This document shows, piece after piece, positions 25,121 to 33,715 of a DNA stretch of 64,000 bases. A model generated the notes under the pieces. That model had not been told where the DNA came from, ran no database searches, and saw only the letters and a program-made list of their open reading frames with translations. The translations under genes were made by a program, and so were the position numbers. Numbering within the stretch: position 1 is the first letter of the stretch; each line of letters starts with the position of its first letter. The DNA is from Streptomyces sp. NRRL F-4489 (GTDB taxonomy: Bacteria; Actinomycetota; Actinomycetes; Streptomycetales; Streptomycetaceae): assembly GCF_001509485.1 (NCBI RefSeq), contig NZ_LLZI01000112.1:162956-226955 (forward strand), read 5' to 3'.

Positions 25121-26907
25121 CGATCCCCACCACCCCGGACGCCACCCGGGGCGCCCTGCGCGCCCTGCTGCCCGTCCTGGCCGGCCACCGCGCCATGGCG
25201 GTACGGACCTTCGCCGCCGCGCTCGCCGACCAGGCCGCCCTCGTCGCCCTGGTGACCCTGACCGCGCACACGGTCGGCACCGCCGTCCTCGCCCACCGCG
25301 CCCCGCCCCCGGCGACCGTGGCGCTGCTCGCCGGTCTCGTCGCGCTGCGGGCCCTGGCCACCTGGCGCGAGATGGACCTCTCCCACGACCTCGCCTACCG
25401 GGTGCTGGCGGCCCTGCGCATCCGGGTCTTCGACGGGCTGGCCCGCAGCGCCCCGGCCCGGATCGCGGGGCGCCGCAGCGGGGACCTGGCCGCCGCGGCC
25501 CTCGGCGACGTCGAGGCCCTGGAGTTCTTCTACGCCCACGCGGTGGCCCAACTCGCCGCGACGGGGCTGGTGTTCGCGGCCGGCGCGGCGGTGCTCGCCG
25601 CGCTGCTGCCCTGGCTCCTGGCCGCCGTGCTGCCCGCCGCCGCGCTGCTCGCCGCCGTCCCGCTCGTCGACGGCCGCGGCCGGGCCGCCCGCGGCGCCCG
25701 CACCCGCGCGGCCGCCGCGGAACTCTCCGCGGACGCCGTCGAAACCGTGGACGGACTGCGCGAACTGCTCGCGTTCAACGCCCTGGGCCGGCGCCGGGAG
25801 CGGCTGCGCGAGCGCGGCCGCCGGCTCGGCGCGGCCCAGCGCGCCGAGCAGACCTGGGAGGCGGGCGCGGGCGCGGTCCGCGACCTGCTGGTGGTCGGCG
25901 CGGTCGCCGGCACCGTCGCGGTCGCCGCCCGGGCCGTCGCCACCGGCACGCTGCCCGGCGCCTGGGCCCCCGCCGCCATGGCGCTCGCCCTGGGCGTCCT
26001 GGCGCCGCTCGCCGACGCGGCCGCCGCCCTGGGGCAGGCCGGCGGACTGCGCGCCGCCGCGTCCCGGGTCGGCGCCGCCGCGCACGCCCCCGCCGGCGCC
26101 CCGCCGCCCCAAGAACCCCGGCCGCTCCCCCCGGGCCGCCTCGGGGTGCGCCTGGACGGCGTCCACTTCGGCTACGGCGGCGCACCCGTCCTCAACGGCC
26201 TCACCCTCACCGTCCGCCCCGGCGAAACCGTCGCCCTCGCCGGCGTCTCCGGCTCCGGCAAGTCCACCTGCGCCCACCTCCTCGCCCGCTTCTGGGACCC
26301 CGCCGCCGGCACCGTCGCGCTGCTCCCCGCCACCGGCGACCCCGTGGACCTGCGCGACCTGGCCGAACCCGACCTCCGCCGCGCGGTCGCCGTCGTCGGC
26401 CAGGAGGCCCCCCTCTTCCACGGCACCCTCGGCGAGAATCTCCGCCTGGCCGCCCCGGACGCCCCGGACGAACGGGTCCGGGCGGTGGCCGCGCTGTGCG
26501 GTGTGGACCGGATCGCGGCCGGACTGCCGCACGGCTACGCCACCCCGGTCGGCGAACGCGGCGCCACCCTCTCCGGCGGCCAGCGCGCCCGGATCGCCCT
26601 GGCCCGCGCCCTGCTCACCGCCCCCCGGGTCCTCGTCCTGGACGAGACCACGGCCCACCTCGACACCGAGGGCGACGCCGAACTGGCCCGCGCCCTGGCC
26701 GCCGGCGCACCCGACCGGGCGACCCTGGTCATCGCCCACCGCCCGGCCACCCTCCGCCGCGCGGACCGCATCGCGGTCCTCTCCGCCGGCCGCATCGTGG
26801 CCGACGGCCCCTGGGCGGCCCTGACCGCCCGCCCGGACGGCCCCTTGGCCGAGGTCCTGACCAACGATCCGGATCGGGGGCCGGGCGACGGCGGTGGGGA
26901 GCCCTGA
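25117..26907 (+). CDS. ABC half-transporter, exporter type (second of a pair)
   Basis: A 596-residue CydC-like half-transporter: membrane region at about residues 20-290, then Walker A AGVSGSGKST, VVGQEAPLFHGTLGENLRL, signature LSGGQRARIALARALLTA, Walker B VLVLDETTAHLD and VIAHRPATL. The ATG overlaps the preceding stop (ATGA). It ends the RiPP operon; a hairpin follows 8 bp after the stop. Confidence 0.88.
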   Translation: MTIPTTPDATRGALRALLPVLAGHRAMAVRTFAAALADQAALVALVTLTAHTVGTAVLAHRAPPPATVALLAGLVALRALATWREMDLSHDLAYRVLAALRIRVFDGLARSAPARIAGRRSGDLAAAALGDVEALEFFYAHAVAQLAATGLVFAAGAAVLAALLPWLLAAVLPAAALLAAVPLVDGRGRAARGARTRAAAAELSADAVETVDGLRELLAFNALGRRRERLRERGRRLGAAQRAEQTWEAGAGAVRDLLVVGAVAGTVAVAARAVATGTLPGAWAPAAMALALGVLAPLADAAAALGQAGGLRAAASRVGAAAHAPAGAPPPQEPRPLPPGRLGVRLDGVHFGYGGAPVLNGLTLTVRPGETVALAGVSGSGKSTCAHLLARFWDPAAGTVALLPATGDPVDLRDLAEPDLRRAVAVVGQEAPLFHGTLGENLRLAAPDAPDERVRAVAALCGVDRIAAGLPHGYATPVGERGATLSGGQRARIALARALLTAPRVLVLDETTAHLDTEGDAELARALAAGAPDRATLVIAHRPATLRRADRIAVLSAGRIVADGPWAALTARPDGPLAEVLTNDPDRGPGDGGGEP

Positions 26908-26915
26908 CGGTGTCG

Positions 26916-26941
26916 GGCAGACCGGGCCGGACCGGCCTGCC
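26916..26941. terminator. hairpin at the end of the RiPP operon
   Basis: GGCAGACCGG (26916-26925) pairs with CCGGCCTGCC (26932-26941) with one G-T wobble around a 6-nt loop, just after the second exporter stop and immediately before the SRPBCC gene. Confidence 0.55.
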
Positions 26942-26953
26942 TACCCTGGTCCC

Positions 26954-27406
26954 GTGACGGAGTTCCGGATCGTGCGTACGGCGCGCTGCTCGCCCGAGGC
27001 CGCGTGGCAGCGGCTGACGCGCTGGGAGGCGCACGCCGCGCACGTACCGCTGACCACCATCACGGTCACCACCCCGCCGCCCACGGGCCCCGGCACGACC
27101 TTCGTGGCCCGCACCGCCCTCGGCCCCCTGGCCTTCGACGACGTGATGCGGGTCGTACGGTGGGAGCCGCCCGCCCGGTCCGGTTCCGGGGCGGCCGCGT
27201 CCGGCCGGTGCCGGCTGGAGAAGCGCGGGCGGGCGGTGCGGGGCTGGTCCGAGATCGAGGTCGGGCCCCACGCGGCCGGCGGCTGCCGGATCGTCTGGCG
27301 CGGCGAGATCCACCCCCGCGGCCTGCCCGCCGCCCTCCAGCCCTTGACGGCCCGCCCGGCCGGCCTGCTCTACGCGCGGATTCTGCGGGGGTTGGTGGCG
27401 GGGTAG
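26954..27406 (+). CDS. SRPBCC-superfamily protein
   Basis: A 150-residue protein with a START/polyketide-cyclase-like fold: the opening TEFRIVRTARCSPEAAWQRL with TRWEAHAAHVP, and the closing CRIVWRGEIHP and AGLLYARILRGLVAG helix. These proteins bind hydrophobic ligands or act as cyclases; nothing nearby fixes a function. GTG 26954 lies only 12 bp after the hairpin and may be leaderless. Confidence 0.7.
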   Translation: MTEFRIVRTARCSPEAAWQRLTRWEAHAAHVPLTTITVTTPPPTGPGTTFVARTALGPLAFDDVMRVVRWEPPARSGSGAAASGRCRLEKRGRAVRGWSEIEVGPHAAGGCRIVWRGEIHPRGLPAALQPLTARPAGLLYARILRGLVAG

Positions 27407-27484
27407 GCGGCGATCGGCTGGCGTACCAAGTCGCCCGGCTGCACGGAAGTTGACGTAGCATCAGCAACCCAAGCATCCCACCCC

Positions 27485-28276
27485 TCACACCTTCACCAGG
27501 AAGGCGCGCACCACCTCGGCGTACCCCTCCGGGTCGTCGTCGTGCAGCCAGTGCCCGCAGCCGGGGAACTCCCGCAGCGTCGTGTCCGGGCGCCGCCGCG
27601 CCATCTCGCGCGCCATCGCGGTGGGCAGGACGAAGCTGTCCAGGCCGTGCAGGAGCAGGGCCGGGCAGGTGGCGGCGAGCCAGTCGGGCCACCAGTCGCC
27701 GATCAGCGCTTCCTGGGAGCGCACCATGGCGTCGTAGTCGAAGAGGAAGCCCCAGCCGTCGGGGCGTTCGACCGCGCTCTCCAGGAAGTAGCCGGCGTCC
27801 GGGATGCCGCGCGCCTCGACCCGGCGCCGCAGTTCGGCCAGGGTGGGCGCGCGGTGCGGCCAGTCCCGTACGTCCAGGACCGGATGGGCCACCTCGGGGC
27901 GGCGGTTGAGCGCGCCGCCCTCCTCGTTGACCAGCGCGGTGACCAGGTCCGGGTGGCGCGCCGCCAGCCGGAAGGCGACCACCGCGCCCATCGAGTGGCC
28001 GACCACCGGCAGCGGCCCCAGTCCGAGCGCGCGGACGAACGCGGCGGCGTCGGCCACGTAGGCGTCCGGGGAGAGGTCCGCGGCACGCTCGCTCAGGCCG
28101 TGCGCGCGTTGCTCCAGGGCGATCAGCCGGAACTCCGGTGCCAGCGCGGCGGCCAGGCCCGCGAACGCCCGCGCCCGCCCGAAGTGGCCGTGCAGGGCCA
28201 GCACCGGCCGCCCCGGCCCGCCGGCATCGGCGTACGCCAGCCGCAGCCCGCGCACGGTCGCCGCCGCCATCTTCAT
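27485..28276 (-). CDS. alpha/beta-fold hydrolase
   Basis: A 263-residue hydrolase. Oxyanion motif LALHGHFGRARAF, nucleophile in VVGHSMGAVVAF (about residue 95), acid in LLLHGLDSFVLP and His in FPGCGHWLHDDDP form an intact triad. It is 60 bp from, and divergent to, a GNAT gene. No specific substrate can be named. Confidence 0.82.
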   Translation of the reverse strand: MKMAAATVRGLRLAYADAGGPGRPVLALHGHFGRARAFAGLAAALAPEFRLIALEQRAHGLSERAADLSPDAYVADAAAFVRALGLGPLPVVGHSMGAVVAFRLAARHPDLVTALVNEEGGALNRRPEVAHPVLDVRDWPHRAPTLAELRRRVEARGIPDAGYFLESAVERPDGWGFLFDYDAMVRSQEALIGDWWPDWLAATCPALLLHGLDSFVLPTAMAREMARRRPDTTLREFPGCGHWLHDDDPEGYAEVVRAFLVKV

Positions 28277-28335
28277 GGTGTCGCCCCGTTCATGTCGTCG
28301 TCCTGTTCTCCTGTCGTCGCTCGTACAGTTGCCGC

Positions 28336-29130
28336 GTGACGGACATCGAGAGCCTGCTCGCGGCCTACGACGAGCAGATGCGGGGCGCACCGCCCAACCC
28401 TCCGGCCGGCGTCGGCTACGAGCAGGACGGGCCGCTGCTGCGGATCACCGGCCAGTACCGGGGTTTCGTCAGCGCCCCGCGCGACCTCACCCTACGCGGC
28501 GCCGAACTGGACCGGCTGATCGCCCGGCAGCGCGACCACTTCGCCGCGCGCGGTGAGGCGGTGGAGTGGAAGACCCGGGGCCACGACCGGCCGGCCGATC
28601 TGCCCGACCGGCTGCGCGCGGCCGGGTTCGTCCCGGAGGAGCGGGAGACCGTACTGATCGGCCTGGCCGGGGAGTTGGCCACGGAACCGGTCTCGCCCGC
28701 CGGGGTGACGCTGCGTCAGGTGACCGCGTACGAGGACATGCGGCGGATCGCCGCCATGGAAGCGGAGGTCTGGGGCGAGGACCGGGAGTGGCTGGCCGAT
28801 GACCTGGCCGGCCGGGTCGCGGCGGCGCCCGAGGAGATCGCGGTGCTGGTCGCCGAGGCCGGTGGCGAGGTGGTGTGCGCGGCCTGGCTGGTCTTCCGGC
28901 CCGGTACCGACTTCGCGTCCCTGTGGGGCGGTTCGACGCTCGCCGCTTGGCGCGGGCGGGGGATCTACCGCGCGCTGGTCGCCGCGCGGGCACGGCTCGC
29001 GGCCGCGCGCGGGGTGCGGTTCCTCCAGGTGGACGCCTCCGACGACAGTGCGCCCATCCTGCGGCGGCTGGGCTTCCACGCCGTGACGACGACCACGCCG
29101 TATGTGTGGTCGCCCTCCGGCCGGACGTGA
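28336..29130 (+). CDS. GNAT-family N-acetyltransferase
   Basis: A 264-residue protein whose C-terminal half (about residues 125-255) is a GNAT domain with the acetyl-CoA loop AAWRGRGIYRALVAARARLA and the terminal RFLQVDASDDSAPILRRLGF. The N-terminal half is a shorter GNAT-like region. GTG 28336 is the likely start, shortly after the divergent hydrolase. The acceptor is unknown. Confidence 0.8.
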   Translation: MTDIESLLAAYDEQMRGAPPNPPAGVGYEQDGPLLRITGQYRGFVSAPRDLTLRGAELDRLIARQRDHFAARGEAVEWKTRGHDRPADLPDRLRAAGFVPEERETVLIGLAGELATEPVSPAGVTLRQVTAYEDMRRIAAMEAEVWGEDREWLADDLAGRVAAAPEEIAVLVAEAGGEVVCAAWLVFRPGTDFASLWGGSTLAAWRGRGIYRALVAARARLAAARGVRFLQVDASDDSAPILRRLGFHAVTTTTPYVWSPSGRT

Positions 29131-29169
29131 CGGGGCCGGGACGGGCGGGACGGGGCGCCCGCCGTCCGC

Positions 29170-30207
29170 TCACCCGGCCGCGACGGGCAGCGGAGGCGAC
29201 GGCGGCGCGGGGGCGGGCAGCGGAGGCACCGGCGGCGCGGCGGGCATGGACGGCGTCGGCGCGGGCCGGCCGTTGAAGGCGGCGCGGTAGGACTGCGGGG
29301 TGGTGCCGACCACCCGGCGGAAGCGCTCCCGGAAGGCGGTCGGGGAGCCGAAACCGGCCTGCTGGGCGATGCGTTCGACGGGATGGTCGGAGTTCTCCAG
29401 GAGGTACTGGGCCCGGCGGACCCGGGCCCGGAGCACCCACTGGAGCGGGGTGGTGCCGGTCTGCTCGCGGAAGCGGCGGCTGAACGTCCGCTCGCTCATG
29501 CCCGAGCGCGCCGCCATCGCCTTGAGGCTGATCTCGTGGGCGAGATTGTCCTCGATCCAGTCGAGTACGGGCTGGAGCGTGGCGCCGCGCGGTACGGGCG
29601 GGTGGCTGTGGACGATGAACTGCGCCTGCCCGCCCTCGCGTTCCAGCGGCATCACCGACATCCGCGCGGCGTCCGCGGCCACCGCCGAGCCGAGGTCGCG
29701 GCGGACCATGTGCAGGCAGAGGTCCATGCTCGCGGCGGCGCCGGCCGAGGTGAGGAGCTGGCCGTTGTCGACGTAGAGGACGTCGGGCTGGACCTCGACG
29801 AGCGGGTAGCGGCGGGCGAGCTCGGCCGCCGCGATCCAGTGGGTGGTGGCCCGCAGGCCGTCGAGCAGGCCCGCTTCGGCCAGGATGAAGGCGCCGACGC
29901 AGACGGAGGCGATCCGGGTGCCGGCGGCGGCCGCGGCGCGCAGCGCTGCCAGCGCCTCCGGGGGCGGCGGGGCGGCGCCTTGTTCGCAACCGGGCACGAT
30001 GACGGTATCGGCCTCCGCGAGCGCGTCCAGTCCCCGCTCGACGCGCAGGCCGAAGCCATTCGTCCGCACCTCGGGCGAGGGTCCGCAGATCCGCGTCCGG
30101 TAGGGGCGGCGGCCATCGGGCAGCCGGGTGCGGCCGAAGATCTCCAGGGGCGCCGCCAGGTCGAACGGCACCACGTGGTCGAGTACGAGGATCGCCACCG
30201 TGTGCAT
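29170..30207 (-). CDS. GlxA-type regulator (DJ-1/PfpI domain plus AraC DNA-binding domain)
   Basis: A 345-residue protein. Residues about 5-170 are a DJ-1/PfpI-like domain (AILVLDHVVPFDLAAPLEIF, SVCVGAFILAEAGLLDGLRAT). Residues about 215-310 are an AraC helix-turn-helix pair (ISLKAMAARSGMSERTFSRR, VERIAQQAGFGSPTAFRERF). A Pro/Ala-rich tail follows. Such regulators respond to small metabolites; the divergent membrane-protein genes after 30516 are candidate targets. Confidence 0.9.
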   Translation of the reverse strand: MHTVAILVLDHVVPFDLAAPLEIFGRTRLPDGRRPYRTRICGPSPEVRTNGFGLRVERGLDALAEADTVIVPGCEQGAAPPPPEALAALRAAAAAGTRIASVCVGAFILAEAGLLDGLRATTHWIAAAELARRYPLVEVQPDVLYVDNGQLLTSAGAAASMDLCLHMVRRDLGSAVAADAARMSVMPLEREGGQAQFIVHSHPPVPRGATLQPVLDWIEDNLAHEISLKAMAARSGMSERTFSRRFREQTGTTPLQWVLRARVRRAQYLLENSDHPVERIAQQAGFGSPTAFRERFRRVVGTTPQSYRAAFNGRPAPTPSMPAAPPVPPLPAPAPPSPPLPVAAG

Positions 30208-30515
30208 GGCAGGACACGATAGACGGGGTTCCGTGAACAGGGGTCATGAACGGATTCCCGCCAGCTGCCGCAGAGGGCTGTGAGCGGCGGGCGGAGAGGT
30301 GGCGGGAGAGGCTGCCCGGACCCGGTCTCACCTGGCCTGACCCGGTCTACGGAGCATTGCCCCTGGTCAGGGACCCAGCGTGACCGCCGCGTCCCACCCG
30401 GCGAACGCGTTGGCGAGAACCCGTGGAAAGTTGTCATTCCAGCCACTGTGCGGGTCGTCGCGCCCTTCCTAGCGTGGGCCGGGCACTGGTGATCACGATC
30501 CGAAGAGAGACCCGC
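30208..30515. other. intergenic control region between the GlxA-type regulator and small membrane genes
   Basis: This 308-bp gap holds no convincing coding sequence. It contains TTGTCATTCCAGCCACTG at about 30431-30448, a plausible AraC-type half-site or -35 element, and TAGCGT at 30470-30475 that could be a -10 for the downstream genes, although the 33-bp interval rules out pairing the two directly. Otherwise I see nothing specific. Confidence 0.35.
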
Positions 30516-30659
30516 ATGCGCGCCCGATTCATACCGTTCGACGGCTTCGACCGGCCGGACACCCTGGCGGCCCCGCCGCGCCTCCGGTCACGCACCCGCC
30601 CGGCGCACCCCTGCCACACCGCCCCGGGCGGCGCCCGCCGAACGGCGGCCGGCCGGTGA
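30516..30659 (+). CDS. small leader ORF coupled to a membrane protein gene
   Basis: A 47-codon Arg/Pro-rich ORF beginning MRARFIPFDGFDRPDTLA, preceded by GAAGAGAG. Its stop overlaps the GTG of the next gene (GTGA), which argues that it is translated. It has no recognised domain and no signal peptide. It may be a coupling leader rather than a functional protein. Confidence 0.4.
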   Translation: MRARFIPFDGFDRPDTLAAPPRLRSRTRPAHPCHTAPGGARRTAAGR

Positions 30660-31153
30660 CCAAGATCCTGCTCTCGCTGCACGTCCTGGCCGCGATCATC
30701 GCCATCGGGCCGGTGACCGTGGCCGCCAGCATGTTCCCGCCCGCGGTCCGCCGGGCCCGGGCGGCCGGCGGCGCGGAGGCCGGGCGCGCGGCCCGGGTGG
30801 CCACGGTGCGGCTGCTGCACCGCATCTGCCGGGTGTACGCCGGGGTCGGTATGGCCGTACCGGTCCTCGGTTTCGCCACCGCCTCCGCGATGGGCGTCCT
30901 GGGCGATGCCTGGCTGATCACCTCCATCGCGCTGACCGCGGCCGCCGCCGCCGTCCTGGCCGCCCTGGTCCTGCCCCAGCAGGACGCGCTGCTGGCCACC
31001 CTCGACGGCCCACCCCCGGTGGAGGGGGCGGACGGAGCGCCGGCGGACCGTGCGCCCGCGCGGCTGGCCATGGTCACCGGCCTGTTCAATCTCCTCTGGG
31101 CGGCCGTGACCATCCTCATGATCGTCCGCCCCGGCTCGTCGACAGGAGCATGA
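30656..31153 (+). CDS. DUF2269-like integral membrane protein
   Basis: A 165-residue protein with four predicted helices (KILLSLHVLAAIIAIGPVTV; YAGVGMAVPVLGFATASA; ITSIALTAAAAAVLAALVLP; MVTGLFNLLWAAVTILMIV). This resembles the DUF2269 membrane family. Its role is unknown. It is followed by another small membrane protein 1 bp downstream. Confidence 0.65.
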   Translation: MTKILLSLHVLAAIIAIGPVTVAASMFPPAVRRARAAGGAEAGRAARVATVRLLHRICRVYAGVGMAVPVLGFATASAMGVLGDAWLITSIALTAAAAAVLAALVLPQQDALLATLDGPPPVEGADGAPADRAPARLAMVTGLFNLLWAAVTILMIVRPGSSTGA

Positions 31154-31154
31154 C

Positions 31155-31436
31155 GTGACCGCACTCCGCCGGCCGCTGCGCGCCGCCGCGACCACCGAAC
31201 TGGCCTCCCTGATCATCCTGCTGGCCAATCTGGCGACGGTCCATCTGCCGGCCGTCTCCTCCCTCGCCGGCCCGCTGCACGGCTGTGCGTACCTCTTCAC
31301 CCTCGGTGCCGTCGCCCGGGACCCCGACCGCACCCCGCGGGCCATCGTGCTGGCCTGCGTACCCGGTATCGGCGGGATGCTCGCCCTGCGGCGGCTCGGC
31401 ACCGTCCGCCGCCCGCTCGGCGTCGCCCCGCGCTGA
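31155..31436 (+). CDS. small integral membrane protein
   Basis: A 93-residue protein with three hydrophobic segments (ELASLIILLANLATVHLP, LHGCAYLFTLGAVA, AIVLACVPGIGGMLAL), similar in layout to DUF3817-type membrane proteins. The GTG start directly follows the previous stop, so it is part of the same operon. Confidence 0.6.
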   Translation: MTALRRPLRAAATTELASLIILLANLATVHLPAVSSLAGPLHGCAYLFTLGAVARDPDRTPRAIVLACVPGIGGMLALRRLGTVRRPLGVAPR

Positions 31437-31611
31437 CCCCGCGGTCACCGTCCGCCACCACGGGCCCCGGCCCGCGCGCCCCCCGGGAGTGCTGCCACAC
31501 TGTGGCGTGCCGCGGCAGCGCCCCGTTCCGTACGGAGGCGGCGCGCCGGGGCCCCGGTGGCAGGTACCGCGCCACCGGGAGCACAAGGACCGGCCTGGTG
31601 AAAGGGTGCGC

Positions 31612-32391
31612 ATGGTGGCCTCCGCAGGGAGCAAGAAGAACGGCAGCGGCACGACGCGGAGCGGCTCCCGCCGCAATTGGCGCACCTACGCGGTGTCCGC
31701 GGTCGGCCTCGCCGTGGTCTGCGGGGCGGCGGCGGTCCTCGGCCAGTTCGCCCGCGCCGGTGAGGCGACCACGTTCGAGGCGCCCTCCGGGGCGGTGGCC
31801 CCGTCCGGCGCGCCCTCGGGGGCGCCGAAGCTCGACCTGCCCGTCCGGCCCACCATCCCGGTCACCCTGACCGTGTACGAGGACCCGCGCAGCCCGCTCT
31901 CCCGCGATTTCGCGCAGCGGTACGCGGGGACGTTCGCGCAGCTCCTCGCGTCCGGCCAGGCCCAGATCAACTACCGGCTGGTGACGCAGAGCGACAAGCA
32001 GTACGGCGGCAGCGGCGCGAAGGAGGCCGCCGCCGCGGCCGCCTGCGCGCAGGACCAGGGCCGGTTCCGCCAGTTCATGGACCAGGTGTGGGCGAACCAG
32101 CCGGCGCCGGAGAAGGACGTGTTCAACAACCGCGCCCTGCTGAAGAAGCTGGCCAAGAAGGCCGGGAAGATCCAGCACGACACGTTCGACCTGTGCCTGG
32201 ACCGCAAGCAGCGCCAGGGCTGGGTGACGAAGTCGCAGGCGGAGTACGCCGCGTCCGGCCTCGGCCCGGTCCCCGTCGTCCAGCTGAACGGGCGCACCCT
32301 GGCCGACCCCGCCACCCAGCTCACGCCCGCCAAGCTGACCGCGATGGTGGCCAAGGAGGCCCGCCAGGTGGCCGCCTCCGCCCAGCAGTAG
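31612..32391 (+). CDS. membrane-anchored DsbA-fold protein lacking the CXXC motif
   Basis: A 259-residue protein: basic N-terminus, one anchor helix (TYAVSAVGLAVVCGAAAVLG), a Pro/Ser/Ala linker, then a thioredoxin/DsbA-like domain from about residue 80. Where the active CXXC would lie it reads VYEDPRSPLSRDFAQ, so it cannot act as a dithiol oxidant. Two cysteines elsewhere (AAACAQDQ, DLCLDRK) may form a structural bond. Streptomycetes have many such DsbA-like exported proteins of unknown function. Confidence 0.75.
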   Translation: MVASAGSKKNGSGTTRSGSRRNWRTYAVSAVGLAVVCGAAAVLGQFARAGEATTFEAPSGAVAPSGAPSGAPKLDLPVRPTIPVTLTVYEDPRSPLSRDFAQRYAGTFAQLLASGQAQINYRLVTQSDKQYGGSGAKEAAAAAACAQDQGRFRQFMDQVWANQPAPEKDVFNNRALLKKLAKKAGKIQHDTFDLCLDRKQRQGWVTKSQAEYAASGLGPVPVVQLNGRTLADPATQLTPAKLTAMVAKEARQVAASAQQ

Positions 32392-32396
32392 GCGGC

Positions 32397-32434
32397 GGCG
32401 CCCGGCCGGGGAGGGCGGTCGGCGGCCGGGCGCC
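32397..32434. terminator. bidirectional hairpin between DsbA-like and oxidoreductase genes
   Basis: GGCGCCCGGCCG (32397-32408) pairs perfectly with CGGCCGGGCGCC (32423-32434) around a 14-nt loop, between convergent genes. Confidence 0.7.
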
Positions 32435-32452
32435 GGTGGTGGCCGGGCGGGA

Positions 32453-33649
32453 TCAGGCCGGGGCGTCCCCGAAGTCCCGGACGTCCAGCTGCGCGCCGCC
32501 CGCCAGGGCGGATCGGTGGGCGACCAGGCCGGGCAGGGTGTAGCGGGCGGCCGTCCAGGCGTTGACCGGGGGCGTCTTCCCGGTCAGGCACGCCGAGACG
32601 AAGTCGTCCGCGAGGAACTGGTGGGAGCCCTGGTGGCCGTTGGGCCGCCCGGCGAACTCGGCGGGCAGCCGGCCGATGTCGTGGACGGGTGCGAAGCCGC
32701 TGACGAACGCGTCACGCAGGGACGGGTCGATGTCGGCGAGCGCGGCCTCGTCGAGGCGAGCGGTCGGCACCGTGCGCATCAACTCCTCGATGTCCTCGGC
32801 CTTCTCGCGGTCCTGCCACAACGTCGTGGTGGCCAGCTGCTCGAAGCTGCCCTCGGTGCCGAAGAAGCGGAACCGGGATTCACGCAGCCGGGACGGGTAG
32901 CCCACCCGCCGCATCTCGTTGGTACGGACGATGCCGCCGTCCGCGGTGCGGAAGAGCGCGGTCGCGTTGGAGAAGTCGTTGTCCCAGCGGCTGACCTCAC
33001 GGTCGAAGACGCCGTCGCCGCGGGTGTCGGAGACGCCGAGGCAGGACACGGAGGTGACGTGCGAGCCGGTCACCGCGAGCACCCCGCCTAGGGCGTGGGT
33101 CGGGTAGTACATGGGCGGGAAACTCGCGGTCTCCTTCCAGCGGTCGCCACCGCTGAAGCGGTACGCGTCGTAGAAGCCGAGGTCCATGTCGTGGACGTAG
33201 TCGCCCTCGGCGTAGAAGATGTCGCCGAACGCGCCCTCGGCGAGCCGCCGCCGGCAGTACACGGCGGCGGGGTTGTAGTAACTGGTCTCCCCCATCATGT
33301 AGGTGAGGCCGGTGCGGCGCACGGCTTCGATGATCGCCTCGATCTCCTCCTCGGCGACGGCCATCGGCACGCTGGAGTAGACGTGCTTCCCCGCCTCCAG
33401 GGCCTGGACGACGAGGGGGCCGTGGGTCCAGCGCTGGGTGAAGATCGCGACGGCGTCGACGTCCGAGGCGAGCATGTCCTCGAAGGACGGGTACGTGGTG
33501 GCGATGGCGTGCCGGGCGGACTCGCGCGCGAGCCGCTCGGGCACGGCCTCGGTGAGGCGGACGTCGTGGACGCCCGGGTGGGCCTGGAAAAGAGGGATGA
33601 ACGCGCGGGCGAACTGCCCCGCGCCGACGATACCGACGCTGATGGTCAC
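32453..33649 (-). CDS. Gfo/Idh/MocA-family oxidoreductase
   Basis: A 398-residue enzyme with N-terminal Rossmann fold (VGIVGAGQFARAFIPLFQAH), the family motif around the catalytic Lys (LEAGKHVYSSVPMA, where the usual EKP is replaced by SVP), and a C-terminal alpha/beta domain. It would oxidise or reduce a sugar, inositol or amino-sugar with NAD(P). GTG 33649 follows AGGAG. It is the last gene of a minus-strand pair with a 2-oxoglutarate oxygenase, at the edge of an unrecognised biosynthetic cluster. The Lys is retained but the following Glu/Pro context is altered. Confidence 0.85.
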   Translation of the reverse strand: MTISVGIVGAGQFARAFIPLFQAHPGVHDVRLTEAVPERLARESARHAIATTYPSFEDMLASDVDAVAIFTQRWTHGPLVVQALEAGKHVYSSVPMAVAEEEIEAIIEAVRRTGLTYMMGETSYYNPAAVYCRRRLAEGAFGDIFYAEGDYVHDMDLGFYDAYRFSGGDRWKETASFPPMYYPTHALGGVLAVTGSHVTSVSCLGVSDTRGDGVFDREVSRWDNDFSNATALFRTADGGIVRTNEMRRVGYPSRLRESRFRFFGTEGSFEQLATTTLWQDREKAEDIEELMRTVPTARLDEAALADIDPSLRDAFVSGFAPVHDIGRLPAEFAGRPNGHQGSHQFLADDFVSACLTGKTPPVNAWTAARYTLPGLVAHRSALAGGAQLDVRDFGDAPA

Positions 33650-33715
33650 GGTGTTGGCTCCTGGAAGCGGATGCGGGCGGGCCGGCGCGCATGCCTGCGC
33701 GTCGCGGCCGCAGTC

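Noticed and set aside
12748..26907. Thiopeptide, bottromycin or lanthipeptide cluster
   Set aside because: No dehydratase, Diels-Alderase-like or LanC/LanM-type gene is visible, the precursor has no cysteine, and bottromycin's specific methyltransferases and precursor are absent.
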